From the NCBI RefSeq assembly GCF_024227715.1, contig NZ_CP100448.1, positions 2,129,655 through 2,193,654 of the forward strand: a stretch of 64,000 nucleotides of DNA, given 5' to 3'. Made by a program: the position numbers and the translations under genes. Below the pieces are notes generated by a model. That model saw nothing but the letters and a program-made list of their open reading frames with translations, was not told the DNA's origin and ran no database searches. Below, piece after piece: positions 9,762-18,077 of the stretch. How positions within the stretch are numbered: position 1 is the first letter of the stretch; every line of letters starts with the position of its first letter. The stretch is from Halomarina litorea (GTDB taxonomy: Archaea; Halobacteriota; Halobacteria; Halobacteriales; Haloarculaceae).

Positions 9762-11303
9762 TTAGTCCTCCTGCCAGTCCCAGCCGACGCTCGCCTCGAA
9801 GGCCCGTCCGGCCCCGAGGACCGTCGCGTCCTCGAAGCGCTCCCCGACGAACATCAGTCCGACCGGCAACCCGTCCGATTCGCCCGCGGGCACCGAGATG
9901 GCCGGGTGGCCCGTCACGTCGAACGGCGCGGTGTTGTCGAGCATGTTCAGTGCGCGCTCGATGACCTCCAGTCGGGTGAGGTGGTCGCGGCGCTCGTGGG
10001 CCGTCTGCGGCGTCGTCGGCATCGCCAGTACGTCCACGTCCGCGAGCGCCTCGTCGTACCGTTCGGCCAGTTCGCGAGCGAGGTTCTGTGCCTTCGCGTA
10101 GTAGCGCCCGTGGTACTGCTCCGCGAGGTACTCGCCGAGGACGAGCGTGAGTTTGAGCGTCGTCAGGTAGTCGTCCGCCCCCGCTCGACGGGCGCGTCCG
10201 AACGTCTCCGCGAACTGCGTGTCGTAGTGGCCCTTCCCGAAGTGACCGACGCCCTCGTCGCGGACCAGCGCCCGCGTCTCCTCGATGACGACGCCGTTCC
10301 AGATGGCGAGGCCGTCGTCGTGCATCGGGACGGACACCTCCTCGACCGTCGCCCCTGCCGCCTCGAAGTCGTCCAGTGCATCCTGTACTCGCTCGTCGAC
10401 GCCCTCCTCGCTGGCCTCGTGGCCGAACCCCTCCGCGAGGACGCCCACGGTCACGTCCGAGGGGTCGTCGCCCAGGCCGTCGAGGTAGCCGCCCGCCTCC
10501 GTCGGGACGGCCCCCTGTCGCGGGTCGTCGGGGTCCTTCCCGGCGATCGCGTCGAGGACCCGCGCGCAGTCCGTGACGTCCCTCGCCATCGGCCCGACGT
10601 GGTCGTAGGTGTGGCCGAGGCCGACGACGCCCGTGTAGGGGACGAGACTGTGCGTTGGTTTGTGGCCGACACCGCCGCTCCACGACGCCGGGATGCGGAT
10701 GGACCCACCCTGGTCGCCGCCGATGGCAACGTCCACGTCGCCGTTCATCACGGCCGCGATGGAACCGCTGGACGACCCGCCGGCGATGTGGTCCTCGTCG
10801 TGCGGGTTGAGGACGGGACCCGTCGCGGAGAGTTCCCCGCTCCCCGAGAACGCCATGTCCTCCATGTTCAACTTGGCCGTGATGGTCGCCCCCGCCTCCA
10901 GCAGTCGGGTCACCACCGTCGCGTCGCGTTCGGGGACGTACCCGTCGAACAGCTTCGACCCGCAGGTCATCTCGACGCCCGCCAGCGAGACGTTGTCCTT
11001 CAGACCGACCTCGTACCCCGACAGCGGTCCCGTCGAGGCCCCCGGAACGCGGCACTTCCTGACGACGGCGTTCAGCGGGTCCTCCTCGTCGTCGGGCCGG
11101 TAGCCGGGGTCGCGCTCCGTGAACTGGCGGTCCTGCGTCGGTTCCGGCAGTGCGTCCAGTCGCTCGTATCCGTCGAGGGTGCCCTCGATGGCGGCGGCGA
11201 AGTCCTCCACCTCGGCCTCCGAGAGCGACATGAAGTGGGTCGCCGCGTGCTCGCGAATCTCCTCGGGCGTGGGCGGCCTGACGTTCGGTGGGAGTTCCGT
11301 CAT
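9762..11303 (-). CDS. Amidase (amidase-signature family)
   Basis: A 513-residue enzyme of the amidase-signature superfamily, which hydrolyses C-N bonds of amides with a Ser-cisSer-Lys triad. All three elements are visible: lysine 102 in GLKDNVSLAG, the Gly/Ser-rich loop GGSSSGSIAA (residues 175-184, cis-Ser 178), and the nucleophile in GGDQGGSIRIPAS (Ser201). This is not GatA of the Glu/Asp-tRNA amidotransferase: no GatC/GatB neighbours exist here and the N-terminus carries an extra helical domain (residues 1-80) as in bacterial/archaeal catabolic amidases. It sits 213 bp upstream of the D-lactate dehydrogenase gene and 53 bp downstream of a hydroxyacid dehydrogenase, all on the same strand. 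Confidence 0.9.
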   Translation of the reverse strand: MTELPPNVRPPTPEEIREHAATHFMSLSEAEVEDFAAAIEGTLDGYERLDALPEPTQDRQFTERDPGYRPDDEEDPLNAVVRKCRVPGASTGPLSGYEVGLKDNVSLAGVEMTCGSKLFDGYVPERDATVVTRLLEAGATITAKLNMEDMAFSGSGELSATGPVLNPHDEDHIAGGSSSGSIAAVMNGDVDVAIGGDQGGSIRIPASWSGGVGHKPTHSLVPYTGVVGLGHTYDHVGPMARDVTDCARVLDAIAGKDPDDPRQGAVPTEAGGYLDGLGDDPSDVTVGVLAEGFGHEASEEGVDERVQDALDDFEAAGATVEEVSVPMHDDGLAIWNGVVIEETRALVRDEGVGHFGKGHYDTQFAETFGRARRAGADDYLTTLKLTLVLGEYLAEQYHGRYYAKAQNLARELAERYDEALADVDVLAMPTTPQTAHERRDHLTRLEVIERALNMLDNTAPFDVTGHPAISVPAGESDGLPVGLMFVGERFEDATVLGAGRAFEASVGWDWQED

Positions 11304-11356
11304 ACGGTCACACGTGACGAGGCCCGCGACAAAACCCTAGCTCCCCGACAGGAGAA

Positions 11357-12325
11357 TTACTCGGGCGAGAGAACTTGGTTGCGGAGGTCGGTGTACGACC
11401 CCGTCCCGGCCACCCGCCGGAGGTTCTCCGCGACGATGTCGGCCAGTCGCTCGTAGTACTCCGGGGTGTGGCCCGAACTGTGTGGCGTGAGGAGGACGTT
11501 CGAGAGCGTCCACAGGGGGTGGTCCTCGGGGAGGGGTTCGGGGTCGGTCACGTCGAGGGCCGCCCCGCGGATCTCGCTGCCTCGAAGCGCGCTCACGAGT
11601 GCGTCGGTGTCGACGACGGGACCACGGGCGACGTTCACGAGGACGGCGGAGGGCGGGAGCGTCTCGAAGGCTGCCCCGTCTATCATCCCGCGCGTCTCGT
11701 CGGTCAGCGGGCAGGCCAGCACGAGGTAGTCGGTGCGGGCGAGCGCCTCGTGCAGGTCGTCGGAGCCGAACACCTCGTCCGTCGGACCGCCCTTCTCGGG
11801 ACTGTGGCGGACGCCGAGGGTGGTCACGTCGAACCCCGAGAGACGGCCGACCACCGTCTCGCCGATTCCCCCGAGGCCGACGACGGTGACCGTCGAGCCG
11901 GTCAGTTCGTGCGACTGCATGTGTCGCCACTCGCGGCGTTGCTGGCGGCGCCACGCCTCGGGGAACCGCCGGGCGAACGCGAGAATCGACCCGACGACGT
12001 GTTCGGCGATGTTCGGCCCGTGGACCCCCGAGGCGGTGGTCACGGCGACGTCGCGCGATTCGAGGGCGTCGACCGGGAGGTGACCGTAGCCGGCGTACGC
12101 ACACGCGAAGTAGCGCAGGGCGGGGGCGTCGGCGAGCAAGTCCGCGTCCAGCAGGCGACCCGTCGCCACCGGGGCGTCCGCGAGCAGTTCCCGTTCCTGT
12201 GCGGGGGTGTAGCCGACCCGAATCTCGTGGTCGGGGAGGCGTTCGCGCAGGGCGTCTGCGTAGTCGTCGACGGGCATCCCGTGGACGCCGTCGCGGAGGA
12301 CGACGACATCGGGCGTCTGACTCAT
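11357..12325 (-). CDS. D-isomer-specific 2-hydroxyacid dehydrogenase
   Basis: A 322-residue NAD(P)-dependent dehydrogenase that interconverts 2-oxoacids and D-2-hydroxyacids. The Rossmann motif VVGLGGIGETVVGRL is central, the substrate-binding arginine is in NVARGPVVDTDALV, and the catalytic histidine is in LTPHSSGHTPEYY near the C-terminus. It is closest in pattern to the glyoxylate/hydroxypyruvate reductase branch without an ACT domain, so it is not a full-length SerA. The ATG at 12325 follows a GC-rich hairpin-bearing divergent spacer. Clustering with a D-lactate-type dehydrogenase suggests a shared 2-hydroxyacid pool, an inference from position only. Confidence 0.9.
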   Translation of the reverse strand: MSQTPDVVVLRDGVHGMPVDDYADALRERLPDHEIRVGYTPAQERELLADAPVATGRLLDADLLADAPALRYFACAYAGYGHLPVDALESRDVAVTTASGVHGPNIAEHVVGSILAFARRFPEAWRRQQRREWRHMQSHELTGSTVTVVGLGGIGETVVGRLSGFDVTTLGVRHSPEKGGPTDEVFGSDDLHEALARTDYLVLACPLTDETRGMIDGAAFETLPPSAVLVNVARGPVVDTDALVSALRGSEIRGAALDVTDPEPLPEDHPLWTLSNVLLTPHSSGHTPEYYERLADIVAENLRRVAGTGSYTDLRNQVLSPE

Positions 12326-12442
12326 GCGGGGCGCTTCGCCCCCACCCCACATAGTCCCCGACGGCCGCGACGAGGCTTGCCTCCCGCCCGCCGACCGCCG
12401 CGACGGGAAACCGCTTTGTACCGGCACCCGGTAGCGCACCCC

Positions 12443-13015
12443 ATGCCAGCGGAGGAGTTCGAGGAGGGGTTCGTCGGCGACGGGCGGAAGAAACACCTCA
12501 CCGTCGTCACCAGCGACGGTCGGCGCCACGAACACGGCGAAGTGTACCTCAAGCACTCCGTCGACGCCTTCGTCGTCTCGCCGGACTTCGAGTTCCCCGA
12601 CGACGACTCCCACCGCTACGCGAAGGCGGACCTGTTGCGCGCCGAGATAAAACAGCACCACTCGGCGTGTTTCGTCACGACGGCCGCCGCCGGCGAGGGA
12701 CCGACGCTCGACGCCCTCCGGGGTTTCCGCGACGGGGCGATGACGCCGACGGCGACGGGCCGGGCGCTGGTCGCCGTCTACGAGCGCGTCAGTCCCCCCA
12801 TCGCCACCACCATCGCCGAACACCCCGACTCGCGGACCGCCCGGACGGTCCAGTGGCTGGTCGAGCGCTGTGCCACGCTGGCGCGTCGCCGAGAGGCGCA
12901 GTCGGGACTCGCCCGGCGTGCCCTCTCCGTGCTCCTGACGCTCCTGTACGTCGTCGGGGTGGCGCTGGCGCTCGCCGGGCACCTGCTGATTCGCGTCCGG
13001 GAGCGAGTCGAGTAG
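12443..13015 (+). CDS. CFI-box-CTERM type membrane protein
   Basis: A 190-residue protein with three parts: residues 1-70, a small beta-rich domain beginning MPAEEFEEGFVGDGRKKHLT; residues about 72-140, a segment with CFVTTAAAGEG followed by LDALRGFRDGAMTPTATGRA and YERVSPPIATTIAEHP, the pattern of the CFI-box-CTERM domain; and a transmembrane helix at about 163-185 (LSVLLTLLYVVGVALALAGHLLI) with a short basic tail. The invariant Cys-Phe start of the motif is at about residue 76. The domain's function is unknown; it occurs at the C-terminus of diverse bacterial and archaeal proteins. Here the box is mid-protein and followed by a membrane anchor. Start ATG 12443. Confidence 0.78.
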   Translation: MPAEEFEEGFVGDGRKKHLTVVTSDGRRHEHGEVYLKHSVDAFVVSPDFEFPDDDSHRYAKADLLRAEIKQHHSACFVTTAAAGEGPTLDALRGFRDGAMTPTATGRALVAVYERVSPPIATTIAEHPDSRTARTVQWLVERCATLARRREAQSGLARRALSVLLTLLYVVGVALALAGHLLIRVRERVE

Positions 13016-13029
13016 GTCGAGTAGCCCGG

Positions 13030-13632
13030 TCAGTACCGGACGAAGAAGCGCGCGAGGCTCTCTCTGAGCGAGAAGCCGACGCCCGACTTCCGGTCGACGG
13101 CGAAGCCGTGGCGCTCCCCGCAGGCTTCGAGGGAGGCGACGAACTCGTCGAACTCGTCCTCGTCGCCCTCGACGTCGTGGAGGCGGTAGGCGTGGGGCGG
13201 GCGTTCGGTGGTGTGGACGGCGAGGCGGGGCCGGCCCGTCCGCCCGCCGTCGTGGACGACGATTCGCTCGACGGCGGGGTAGCCGTACCAGAAGACGGTG
13301 TCGGCCTGCAGGAGCACCTCGTCGACCCCGTGGATGTCGAAGATTCGGCCCATCGCGTCTGCCTCGCGTTCGTGTTTCTTCATCCCGAGGCCGAACATCG
13401 GCGTCAGGTAGGCGTACTCCGCGACGTGGAGGCCGTCGTCCGCGAAGAACAGTTCCGCGAGGCGCAGCGGGAACGACCCGGTCATCCCGAAGTGGACGTG
13501 CAGGTCCACCTCGATGTCCGAGGTGGGCAGGTGCTCGAACTCCTCCGGTTCGGGGTCCGCGCCGAAGTCGCCGGGGTCGGTCCCGCGGGAGGGTTCGTCG
13601 TCCCCGGCGTCGGAGGGCGGCGAGTCGCTCAC
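13030..13632 (-). CDS. Haloarchaeal protein of unknown function, possibly PH-like beta domain
   Basis: A 200-residue soluble protein. Residues 1-45 are an acidic, Pro/Ser-rich disordered tail; the rest alternates beta-strands and has a final amphipathic helix (DEFDEFVASLEACGERHGFA). The order of strands and closing helix recalls pleckstrin-homology-like domains, but I cannot support this with a diagnostic motif. The start is GTG 13632, which overlaps the stop of the upstream membrane protein by 4 bp (GTGA), so the two are almost certainly translated as a coupled pair and may work together at the membrane. Confidence 0.68.
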   Translation of the reverse strand: MSDSPPSDAGDDEPSRGTDPGDFGADPEPEEFEHLPTSDIEVDLHVHFGMTGSFPLRLAELFFADDGLHVAEYAYLTPMFGLGMKKHEREADAMGRIFDIHGVDEVLLQADTVFWYGYPAVERIVVHDGGRTGRPRLAVHTTERPPHAYRLHDVEGDEDEFDEFVASLEACGERHGFAVDRKSGVGFSLRESLARFFVRY

Positions 13633-14033
13633 GCCTCCACCTCCTCGCCGCCGAAGGCGACGCGGGCGAACAGCAACGCCCCAGCGACGAACAGCAGTCC
13701 CAGTGCGAGGTCGACGGCGAGGAGGACGTAGATGCCGGCGGCGATGCCGAGGATGGTCATGACGGCGGCGAAGCGAGTGCGCCACGAGTAGGTGGCCCGC
13801 CCGTTCCCGACGGTGTCGATACCCCCCTCGCGCCCCTGGAACCGGCGCTCGCCAACGTAGGTGAGGACCATCAGGCCGAGGGCGACGACGACGACGGCGG
13901 TGCGGGCCTCGACGGGCACCGCCACGCCCGTCCGGGAGGCGAGCGAGAGCGCGGCGATGACGAGCAACCCGCCGAGGTACACCACCAATCGGTGGGCGAC
14001 CAGCAGTCCCAGCGCTCGCGCTCTCGCGTTCAT
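13629..14033 (-). CDS. Small four-helix membrane protein, unknown function
   Basis: A 134-residue protein with four hydrophobic segments in two hairpins: about 9-30 (LLVAHRLVVYLGGLLVIAAL), 42-60, 87-107 and 108-126. The connecting loop GERRFQGREGGIDTVGNG is polar and cytoplasmic by the positive-inside rule. No family is recognised. It starts at ATG 14033 and is coupled through a GTGA overlap to the downstream unknown gene, suggesting that the two form a two-gene unit. Confidence 0.72.
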   Translation of the reverse strand: MNARARALGLLVAHRLVVYLGGLLVIAALSLASRTGVAVPVEARTAVVVVALGLMVLTYVGERRFQGREGGIDTVGNGRATYSWRTRFAAVMTILGIAAGIYVLLAVDLALGLLFVAGALLFARVAFGGEEVEA

Positions 14034-14079
14034 GACCGTTCGCTTCGCACCGCCAAAGAAAAAGCCTCGGGTCCGCCGA

Positions 14080-15846
14080 TTACGAGAGGAAGCCGGACGC
14101 CTCGTCGGCACCGGCGACGGTTCCACTCGCGTCCATCTTCGCCCGCGCGGAGACGACCATCACGTAGATCTGGACGAGCAGGAATATCGCCCAGAGGACG
14201 TAGCCGCCCGCGTTGCTGCTGACGACGTCGACCGTCGTCTGCATGATGGGGAAGCTCAAGTTGTAGTCGGGGTTGTTCAGCACGCCGCCGATGAGCAGGA
14301 CGGTGAAGTAGCCGAAGAAGCCCGTCGCCCACCACATGGCGACGACGCGGCCCCACCCGGGCTGGGTGTGTTCGGGCAGTCGCGTCGTGTTCAGGATGGT
14401 CGTCAGGGCGTTGTACGGCCACATCATCGCGCCGGCGATGGCCGCGCCGATGACCAGCAGGAGCCACGGCTGACCGAACCCTTCGAGGGTACCGCTCGCG
14501 ACGATGATAGCGATGCCCCAGAGGGTGAACCCGGCGAGCAGTCCGAGGAACACCTTCGAGAGGTCCCAGCCGGCCCGGCGGCCGTACCCCTGGAAGAGGA
14601 TGTCGACGCTGTTGCGGACGAACGCCTCGACGATGGCGTACTGGGTGCTGAACAGCGCGACGAAGATGGTCGCGTACAGCATCGTCGCCGTCAGTCCCGG
14701 CAACTGCGGGATGACGACGTTGAGCCACATGTCGATGCCGCCGTCGAAGGAGGCGCCCTGTGCGAACTCCATCGAGATGGTCATCGCCACCGTCGCGACC
14801 ACGAGGAGACCGATGACGAACGTCAGGAAGTGCTCGCGCTGGGTGACCTTCCACCAGCCACGCCAGCGCTTGAGGTTCTTCTCGGTCGGTTCGAAGCTGT
14901 AGCCGTCGTGGACCTCCTCGGGGGTCGCCCCGCGCAGGGGGTTCTTCACGCGACCCTGGTAGGTCCCCATGCCGTAGCCCTTCTCGCGGGCCCAGACGCC
15001 CTGTGCGAGGTTGATGTACCCCCCGGCGCCCGCGTACGCGAGGCCGCCGAGGAAGGTGGCGATGTCGAGTTCGTCCGCGGGCGGCAGGGTGCCGAACTGC
15101 ACGGCACCGGCCGGGACGTTCGCCAGTTGGCCCGCCGACCCCACGATGAAGATGAGGACGACGGCGAACAGGATGGCGAGGAACATCAGGCCGATCTGTA
15201 TCTTCTCGATGATGTTGTACATCACCGGGCCGGCGAGGTACGACAGGAAGATGACGACCATCGACACGACGCCGATGATCCACCAGTCCCCCGTCGGGAC
15301 GATGCCGGTCCACGCTGCGAACACCTCGGCACCGCCCGCCGCCCACCCCGGCCATCCCAGGTGGAAGAACCCGGCGACGAGGAAGAACCACGGCCAGACG
15401 GCGTGGATGCGGTCGTAGCCGCGGAAGATGCTCTCGCCCGTCGCGATGGTCCAGCGCTGCAGTTCCGTGTTGATGAAGAACTGCGTCAGTACGCCGATCC
15501 AGAACGCCCAGTAGAGCGCCCAGCCGTAGTCGGCGATGATGGTCGGCCAGAACATCGTCTCGCCGCTGCCCAGCGACGCGCCGAGCATGATTGCGCTCGG
15601 CCCCACGATGTGGCTGACCTTCGGCACCTTCGGCAGGTCCGTCACCTTGAACCGCCCGAGCCGTCCGGTCTTCGGGTGGTCCGCGTTCTGTGGTGCCGAC
15701 TCCAGGCTCTCGTAGTTCTGGTCGCGATAGACCGACTCCCGATACTGTTCTCCGACCTCCGCCGTCGTGTAGATGTCGTCGTCCTCGCTGACGACACCCC
15801 CGTCGGTTTCGACGTCTGTTTCGTCCATTGGTGTATCGCCCGTCAT
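14080..15846 (-). CDS. Nramp-like divalent metal transporter (divergent branch)
   Basis: A 588-residue membrane protein with 11-12 helices. A long acidic cytoplasmic N-terminus (residues 1-75) precedes helix 1 with GPSAIMLGASLGSGETMFWP, the position that holds the DPGN motif in classic Nramp Mn/Fe transporters. The substitutions in this metal-site motif mean the transported ion cannot be assumed to be Mn2+ or Fe2+. A hydrophilic loop around residues 290-345 (about + strand 14820-14980) is long for the family. The gene is divergent from a 57-aa membrane protein at 16038. The ATG at 15846 was used; a second ATG six codons in is also possible. Confidence 0.8.
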   Translation of the reverse strand: MTGDTPMDETDVETDGGVVSEDDDIYTTAEVGEQYRESVYRDQNYESLESAPQNADHPKTGRLGRFKVTDLPKVPKVSHIVGPSAIMLGASLGSGETMFWPTIIADYGWALYWAFWIGVLTQFFINTELQRWTIATGESIFRGYDRIHAVWPWFFLVAGFFHLGWPGWAAGGAEVFAAWTGIVPTGDWWIIGVVSMVVIFLSYLAGPVMYNIIEKIQIGLMFLAILFAVVLIFIVGSAGQLANVPAGAVQFGTLPPADELDIATFLGGLAYAGAGGYINLAQGVWAREKGYGMGTYQGRVKNPLRGATPEEVHDGYSFEPTEKNLKRWRGWWKVTQREHFLTFVIGLLVVATVAMTISMEFAQGASFDGGIDMWLNVVIPQLPGLTATMLYATIFVALFSTQYAIVEAFVRNSVDILFQGYGRRAGWDLSKVFLGLLAGFTLWGIAIIVASGTLEGFGQPWLLLVIGAAIAGAMMWPYNALTTILNTTRLPEHTQPGWGRVVAMWWATGFFGYFTVLLIGGVLNNPDYNLSFPIMQTTVDVVSSNAGGYVLWAIFLLVQIYVMVVSARAKMDASGTVAGADEASGFLS

Positions 15847-16037
15847 GTCATCACACGTCCGTCATTTGTCGCCCCGTACCGTGCTACCACGGGACTCGTC
15901 CCTAGGTATCTACTACCAGTCAAAAATCTAGCGGTGGCTGCAACCCACAAACTGACAGAAACAAACAACGTTTCGGGTGGGCGAGAGGCGCGCACATCCC
16001 TCCGGGGTGTTATCCCCGTGGGTGAACTAGTGACGGT

Positions 16038-16211
16038 ATGACACTCGCCGGGCTCGCGCTCACCCGCGCCATCATCGTCGCCGCCGTCCTCCTCGCGCTC
16101 CTGTTCGTCCAGCAGGGGATGTACACCGTCGCGGCCGTGTTCGTCGTCTCGCTGGCCGCCTACGCCTACCTCCTGCAGTACGGCGACCGACCCTTCGAAC
16201 AGCGCATCTGA
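16038..16211 (+). CDS. 57-residue two-helix membrane protein
   Basis: A short ORF, MTLAGLALTRAIIVAAVLLA..., encodes two hydrophobic segments (about residues 10-27 and 32-48) and ends with a charged tail QYGDRPFEQRI. Codon use is GC3-rich like its neighbours. It starts 190 bp from the divergent Nramp-like gene and 97 bp upstream of the geranylgeranyl-reductase-type gene. No family is recognised. The hydrophobic pattern and clean start and stop favour a real small membrane protein. Confidence 0.6.
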   Translation: MTLAGLALTRAIIVAAVLLALLFVQQGMYTVAAVFVVSLAAYAYLLQYGDRPFEQRI

Positions 16212-16285
16212 GCGGGCCGGGGCACCCCGGTTGTCGGTCCACCGTGGGTCCGGACGGGTCGGTTCCCTGAGGTGAAGTCACGCCG

Positions 16286-16290
16286 TTTAA
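16286..16290 (+). promoter_or_regulatory. TATA-like element TTTAA
   Basis: TTTAA lies 29 bp upstream of ATG 16315 and 23 bp upstream of ATG 16309. Leaderless spacing favours the second ATG for the reductase gene. Confidence 0.45.
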
Positions 16291-16314
16291 GTCCGTTGCC
16301 CCGGGGCTATGGGT

Positions 16315-17667
16315 ATGCAACAGGTGGACGTGGCCGTCGTCGGTGGCGGCCCTGCCGGGGCCTCGGCAGCACGGGCGGCGGCAGTGGAGGGTGCGGACGC
16401 GGTGGTCATCGAGAAGGGGGTGCCGCGGGCCGACCGCGAGGGACTCGGTCCCGACTCGACGGACGCCGCCGGCATCCTCGACTACTGGGTCGACCTGATG
16501 GACCTCGACGAACCCATCCCCGAGTGGGTGAAAGCCCGCGAACTCCACGCGACCGAGTTCATCGGCCCCAACGAGTCGTTCACCATGGAGTCGACGGGCA
16601 TCGAGTCCTCTTACCCCAACTTCGGGTTCACGATGCACCGCACGAAGTTCGACGATTGGCTCCGCGTGCGGGCGGAGGACGCCGGCGCGGAGTACCGCGT
16701 CGGGACGGCCGTCAGCGACGTGGAGACGGACTTCATCGACGGCTCGCACGTCCTCACGCTCCGCGACGGGTCCCAACTGGAGGCGGAGTACCTCGTCCTC
16801 GCGGACGGCCCCCAGCGCACGGTGACCAGCAAGGTGCTCGACCCCCTCCTCCCGGACGGCTCCGTCGAGAACCTCGCGTCCACGCGGGCCAACCACATCG
16901 CCTACCAGGAATTCCGGGAGTTCCCCGAGGAACTGTTCGAACCCGACCGGCTCAAGTTCTGGTGGGGCTATATGCCCGGCCACACCGCCTATCCATGGGT
17001 GTTCCCGAACGACGGCACCGTCGCCCGCGTCGGCCTCACGATGCCCATCGGTCTCGACCTCTCGACGGTCGAACACCGCGACGAGTACGCCCTCATCGAC
17101 CCTGAGGACGAGCGCATCCCGCAGGGGAAGGTGTACATCCGGCGCCTGCTGGACCGCCTCCACCCCGAGTACGACCTCGATGACTTCCCGCTCGTGACCG
17201 ACCGGGGGAAACAGGGCGGCACCGAGACGTACCCCATCTCCTCGACCCGACCCATCGACTCCCCGACGGCCGCCAACATCGCCGTCGTCGGCGGCGCGAT
17301 GGGCGCGACCAGCGCCTTCCACGAGGGCGGCGACCACGTCGCCGTCCGGACGGGGAAGATCGCCGGGCGACTGGCCGCCCTCGGTGCCCTCCGCGCGTAC
17401 AACGACGAGTGGAAACGCGCCATCGGCGAGGAGGTCCGACGGAACGTCGGCCTCTCGGAACTCGTCCGAGGGCACGGCCCGCGCGACTGGGACCGAACGT
17501 TCGCCACCGCCGACAAGATCCTCCGTCGCGGCACCGACTACGGTCTCGCGAGTTCGCTGATGGCGGGTCTCTCCGGGGCGCGCCTGTTCGGACGCTACCG
17601 CCGCATCAAGTTCGGCCTCCGGAGCGACCGCTACGTCCAGATCCGCGAGGACGCCTACGCGGTGTAG
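16315..17667 (+). CDS. Geranylgeranyl reductase family FAD-dependent oxidoreductase
   Basis: A 450-residue flavoprotein with the N-terminal dinucleotide motif DVAVVGGGPAGASAAR. The family signature around YPWVFPNDGTVARVGL (the YxWxFPx8GxG type) and the second FAD motif VGGAMGATSAFHEGGDHVAV follow. Archaeal members saturate the geranylgeranyl chains of archaeol lipids or menaquinone side chains. The protein has an extended C-terminal part compared with the minimal lipid reductase, so its substrate is not certain. Two ATGs, 16309 and 16315, are possible; I chose 16315 because the TATA element then lies at the leaderless distance and the glycine motif is close to the N-terminus. Confidence 0.88.
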   Translation: MQQVDVAVVGGGPAGASAARAAAVEGADAVVIEKGVPRADREGLGPDSTDAAGILDYWVDLMDLDEPIPEWVKARELHATEFIGPNESFTMESTGIESSYPNFGFTMHRTKFDDWLRVRAEDAGAEYRVGTAVSDVETDFIDGSHVLTLRDGSQLEAEYLVLADGPQRTVTSKVLDPLLPDGSVENLASTRANHIAYQEFREFPEELFEPDRLKFWWGYMPGHTAYPWVFPNDGTVARVGLTMPIGLDLSTVEHRDEYALIDPEDERIPQGKVYIRRLLDRLHPEYDLDDFPLVTDRGKQGGTETYPISSTRPIDSPTAANIAVVGGAMGATSAFHEGGDHVAVRTGKIAGRLAALGALRAYNDEWKRAIGEEVRRNVGLSELVRGHGPRDWDRTFATADKILRRGTDYGLASSLMAGLSGARLFGRYRRIKFGLRSDRYVQIREDAYAV

Positions 17668-18077
17668 GGACACGCTTAACCGGAGCAGTCGTCTACTCCG
17701 GGTGCGTACCACAAGTCCCCGCCCCGAGTAGACCCGACAGGGTGCAATGAGGGTGCGGCGAACCCTGGTGCGCGACAGTTCGAGGCGACGGTGCCTCCGC
17801 CTGGCCGGCGTAACCGGCGCGGTACTTCGAGGTCCCGACGGACCTCGCGCTTCGGCGGCTTGCGCCATCACCAGAAATCGAAGATGTCTGGTTGGCTCGA
17901 GAGACGCTCCGCGTCTTTCGGCCGCCTCAGCATCCGGTCGCGCGTAGCGCGACCCGCCCGGCACGAGGGTTTCCCGACCGACGCGGCACGCCGCCACGGG
18001 ATGAGGTCGGACGTTAGTGTTCCGGGCGACACTCACGCTTCGACAGCGACGGCGTCGGGGTCTTCGGACCGGCGACT
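17668..18077. other. Gene-free block with dense perfect hairpins, candidate structured RNA
   Basis: This 410-bp block has no convincing ORF. It contains GCCGG/CCGGC (17804-17818), GAGGTCC-CGAC-GGACCTC (17829-17846), AGACGC-TCC-GCGTCT (17902-17916) and GGTCGCGC-GTA-GCGCGACC (17936-17954), all perfect stems with short loops inside 150 bp. Near its left edge a longer-range pairing CTACTC...GAGTAG (17693-17698 with 17726-17731) is seen. A TTAA element at about 17676 could serve as a promoter. The block could be a non-coding RNA or the relic of a mobile element; I cannot match it to RNase P, SRP or another named RNA. Confidence 0.5.

Noticed and set aside
17747-17947. A 66-codon Arg-rich ORF in the hairpin-dense spacer
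   Set aside because: Its composition is that of translated GC-rich hairpin DNA and it has no homologous pattern or promoter at leaderless distance.
17668-18077. RNase P RNA or SRP RNA
   Set aside because: I searched by eye for the GAGGAAAG and ACAGAA conserved regions of RNase P and the SRP helix 8 motif on both strands and found none.
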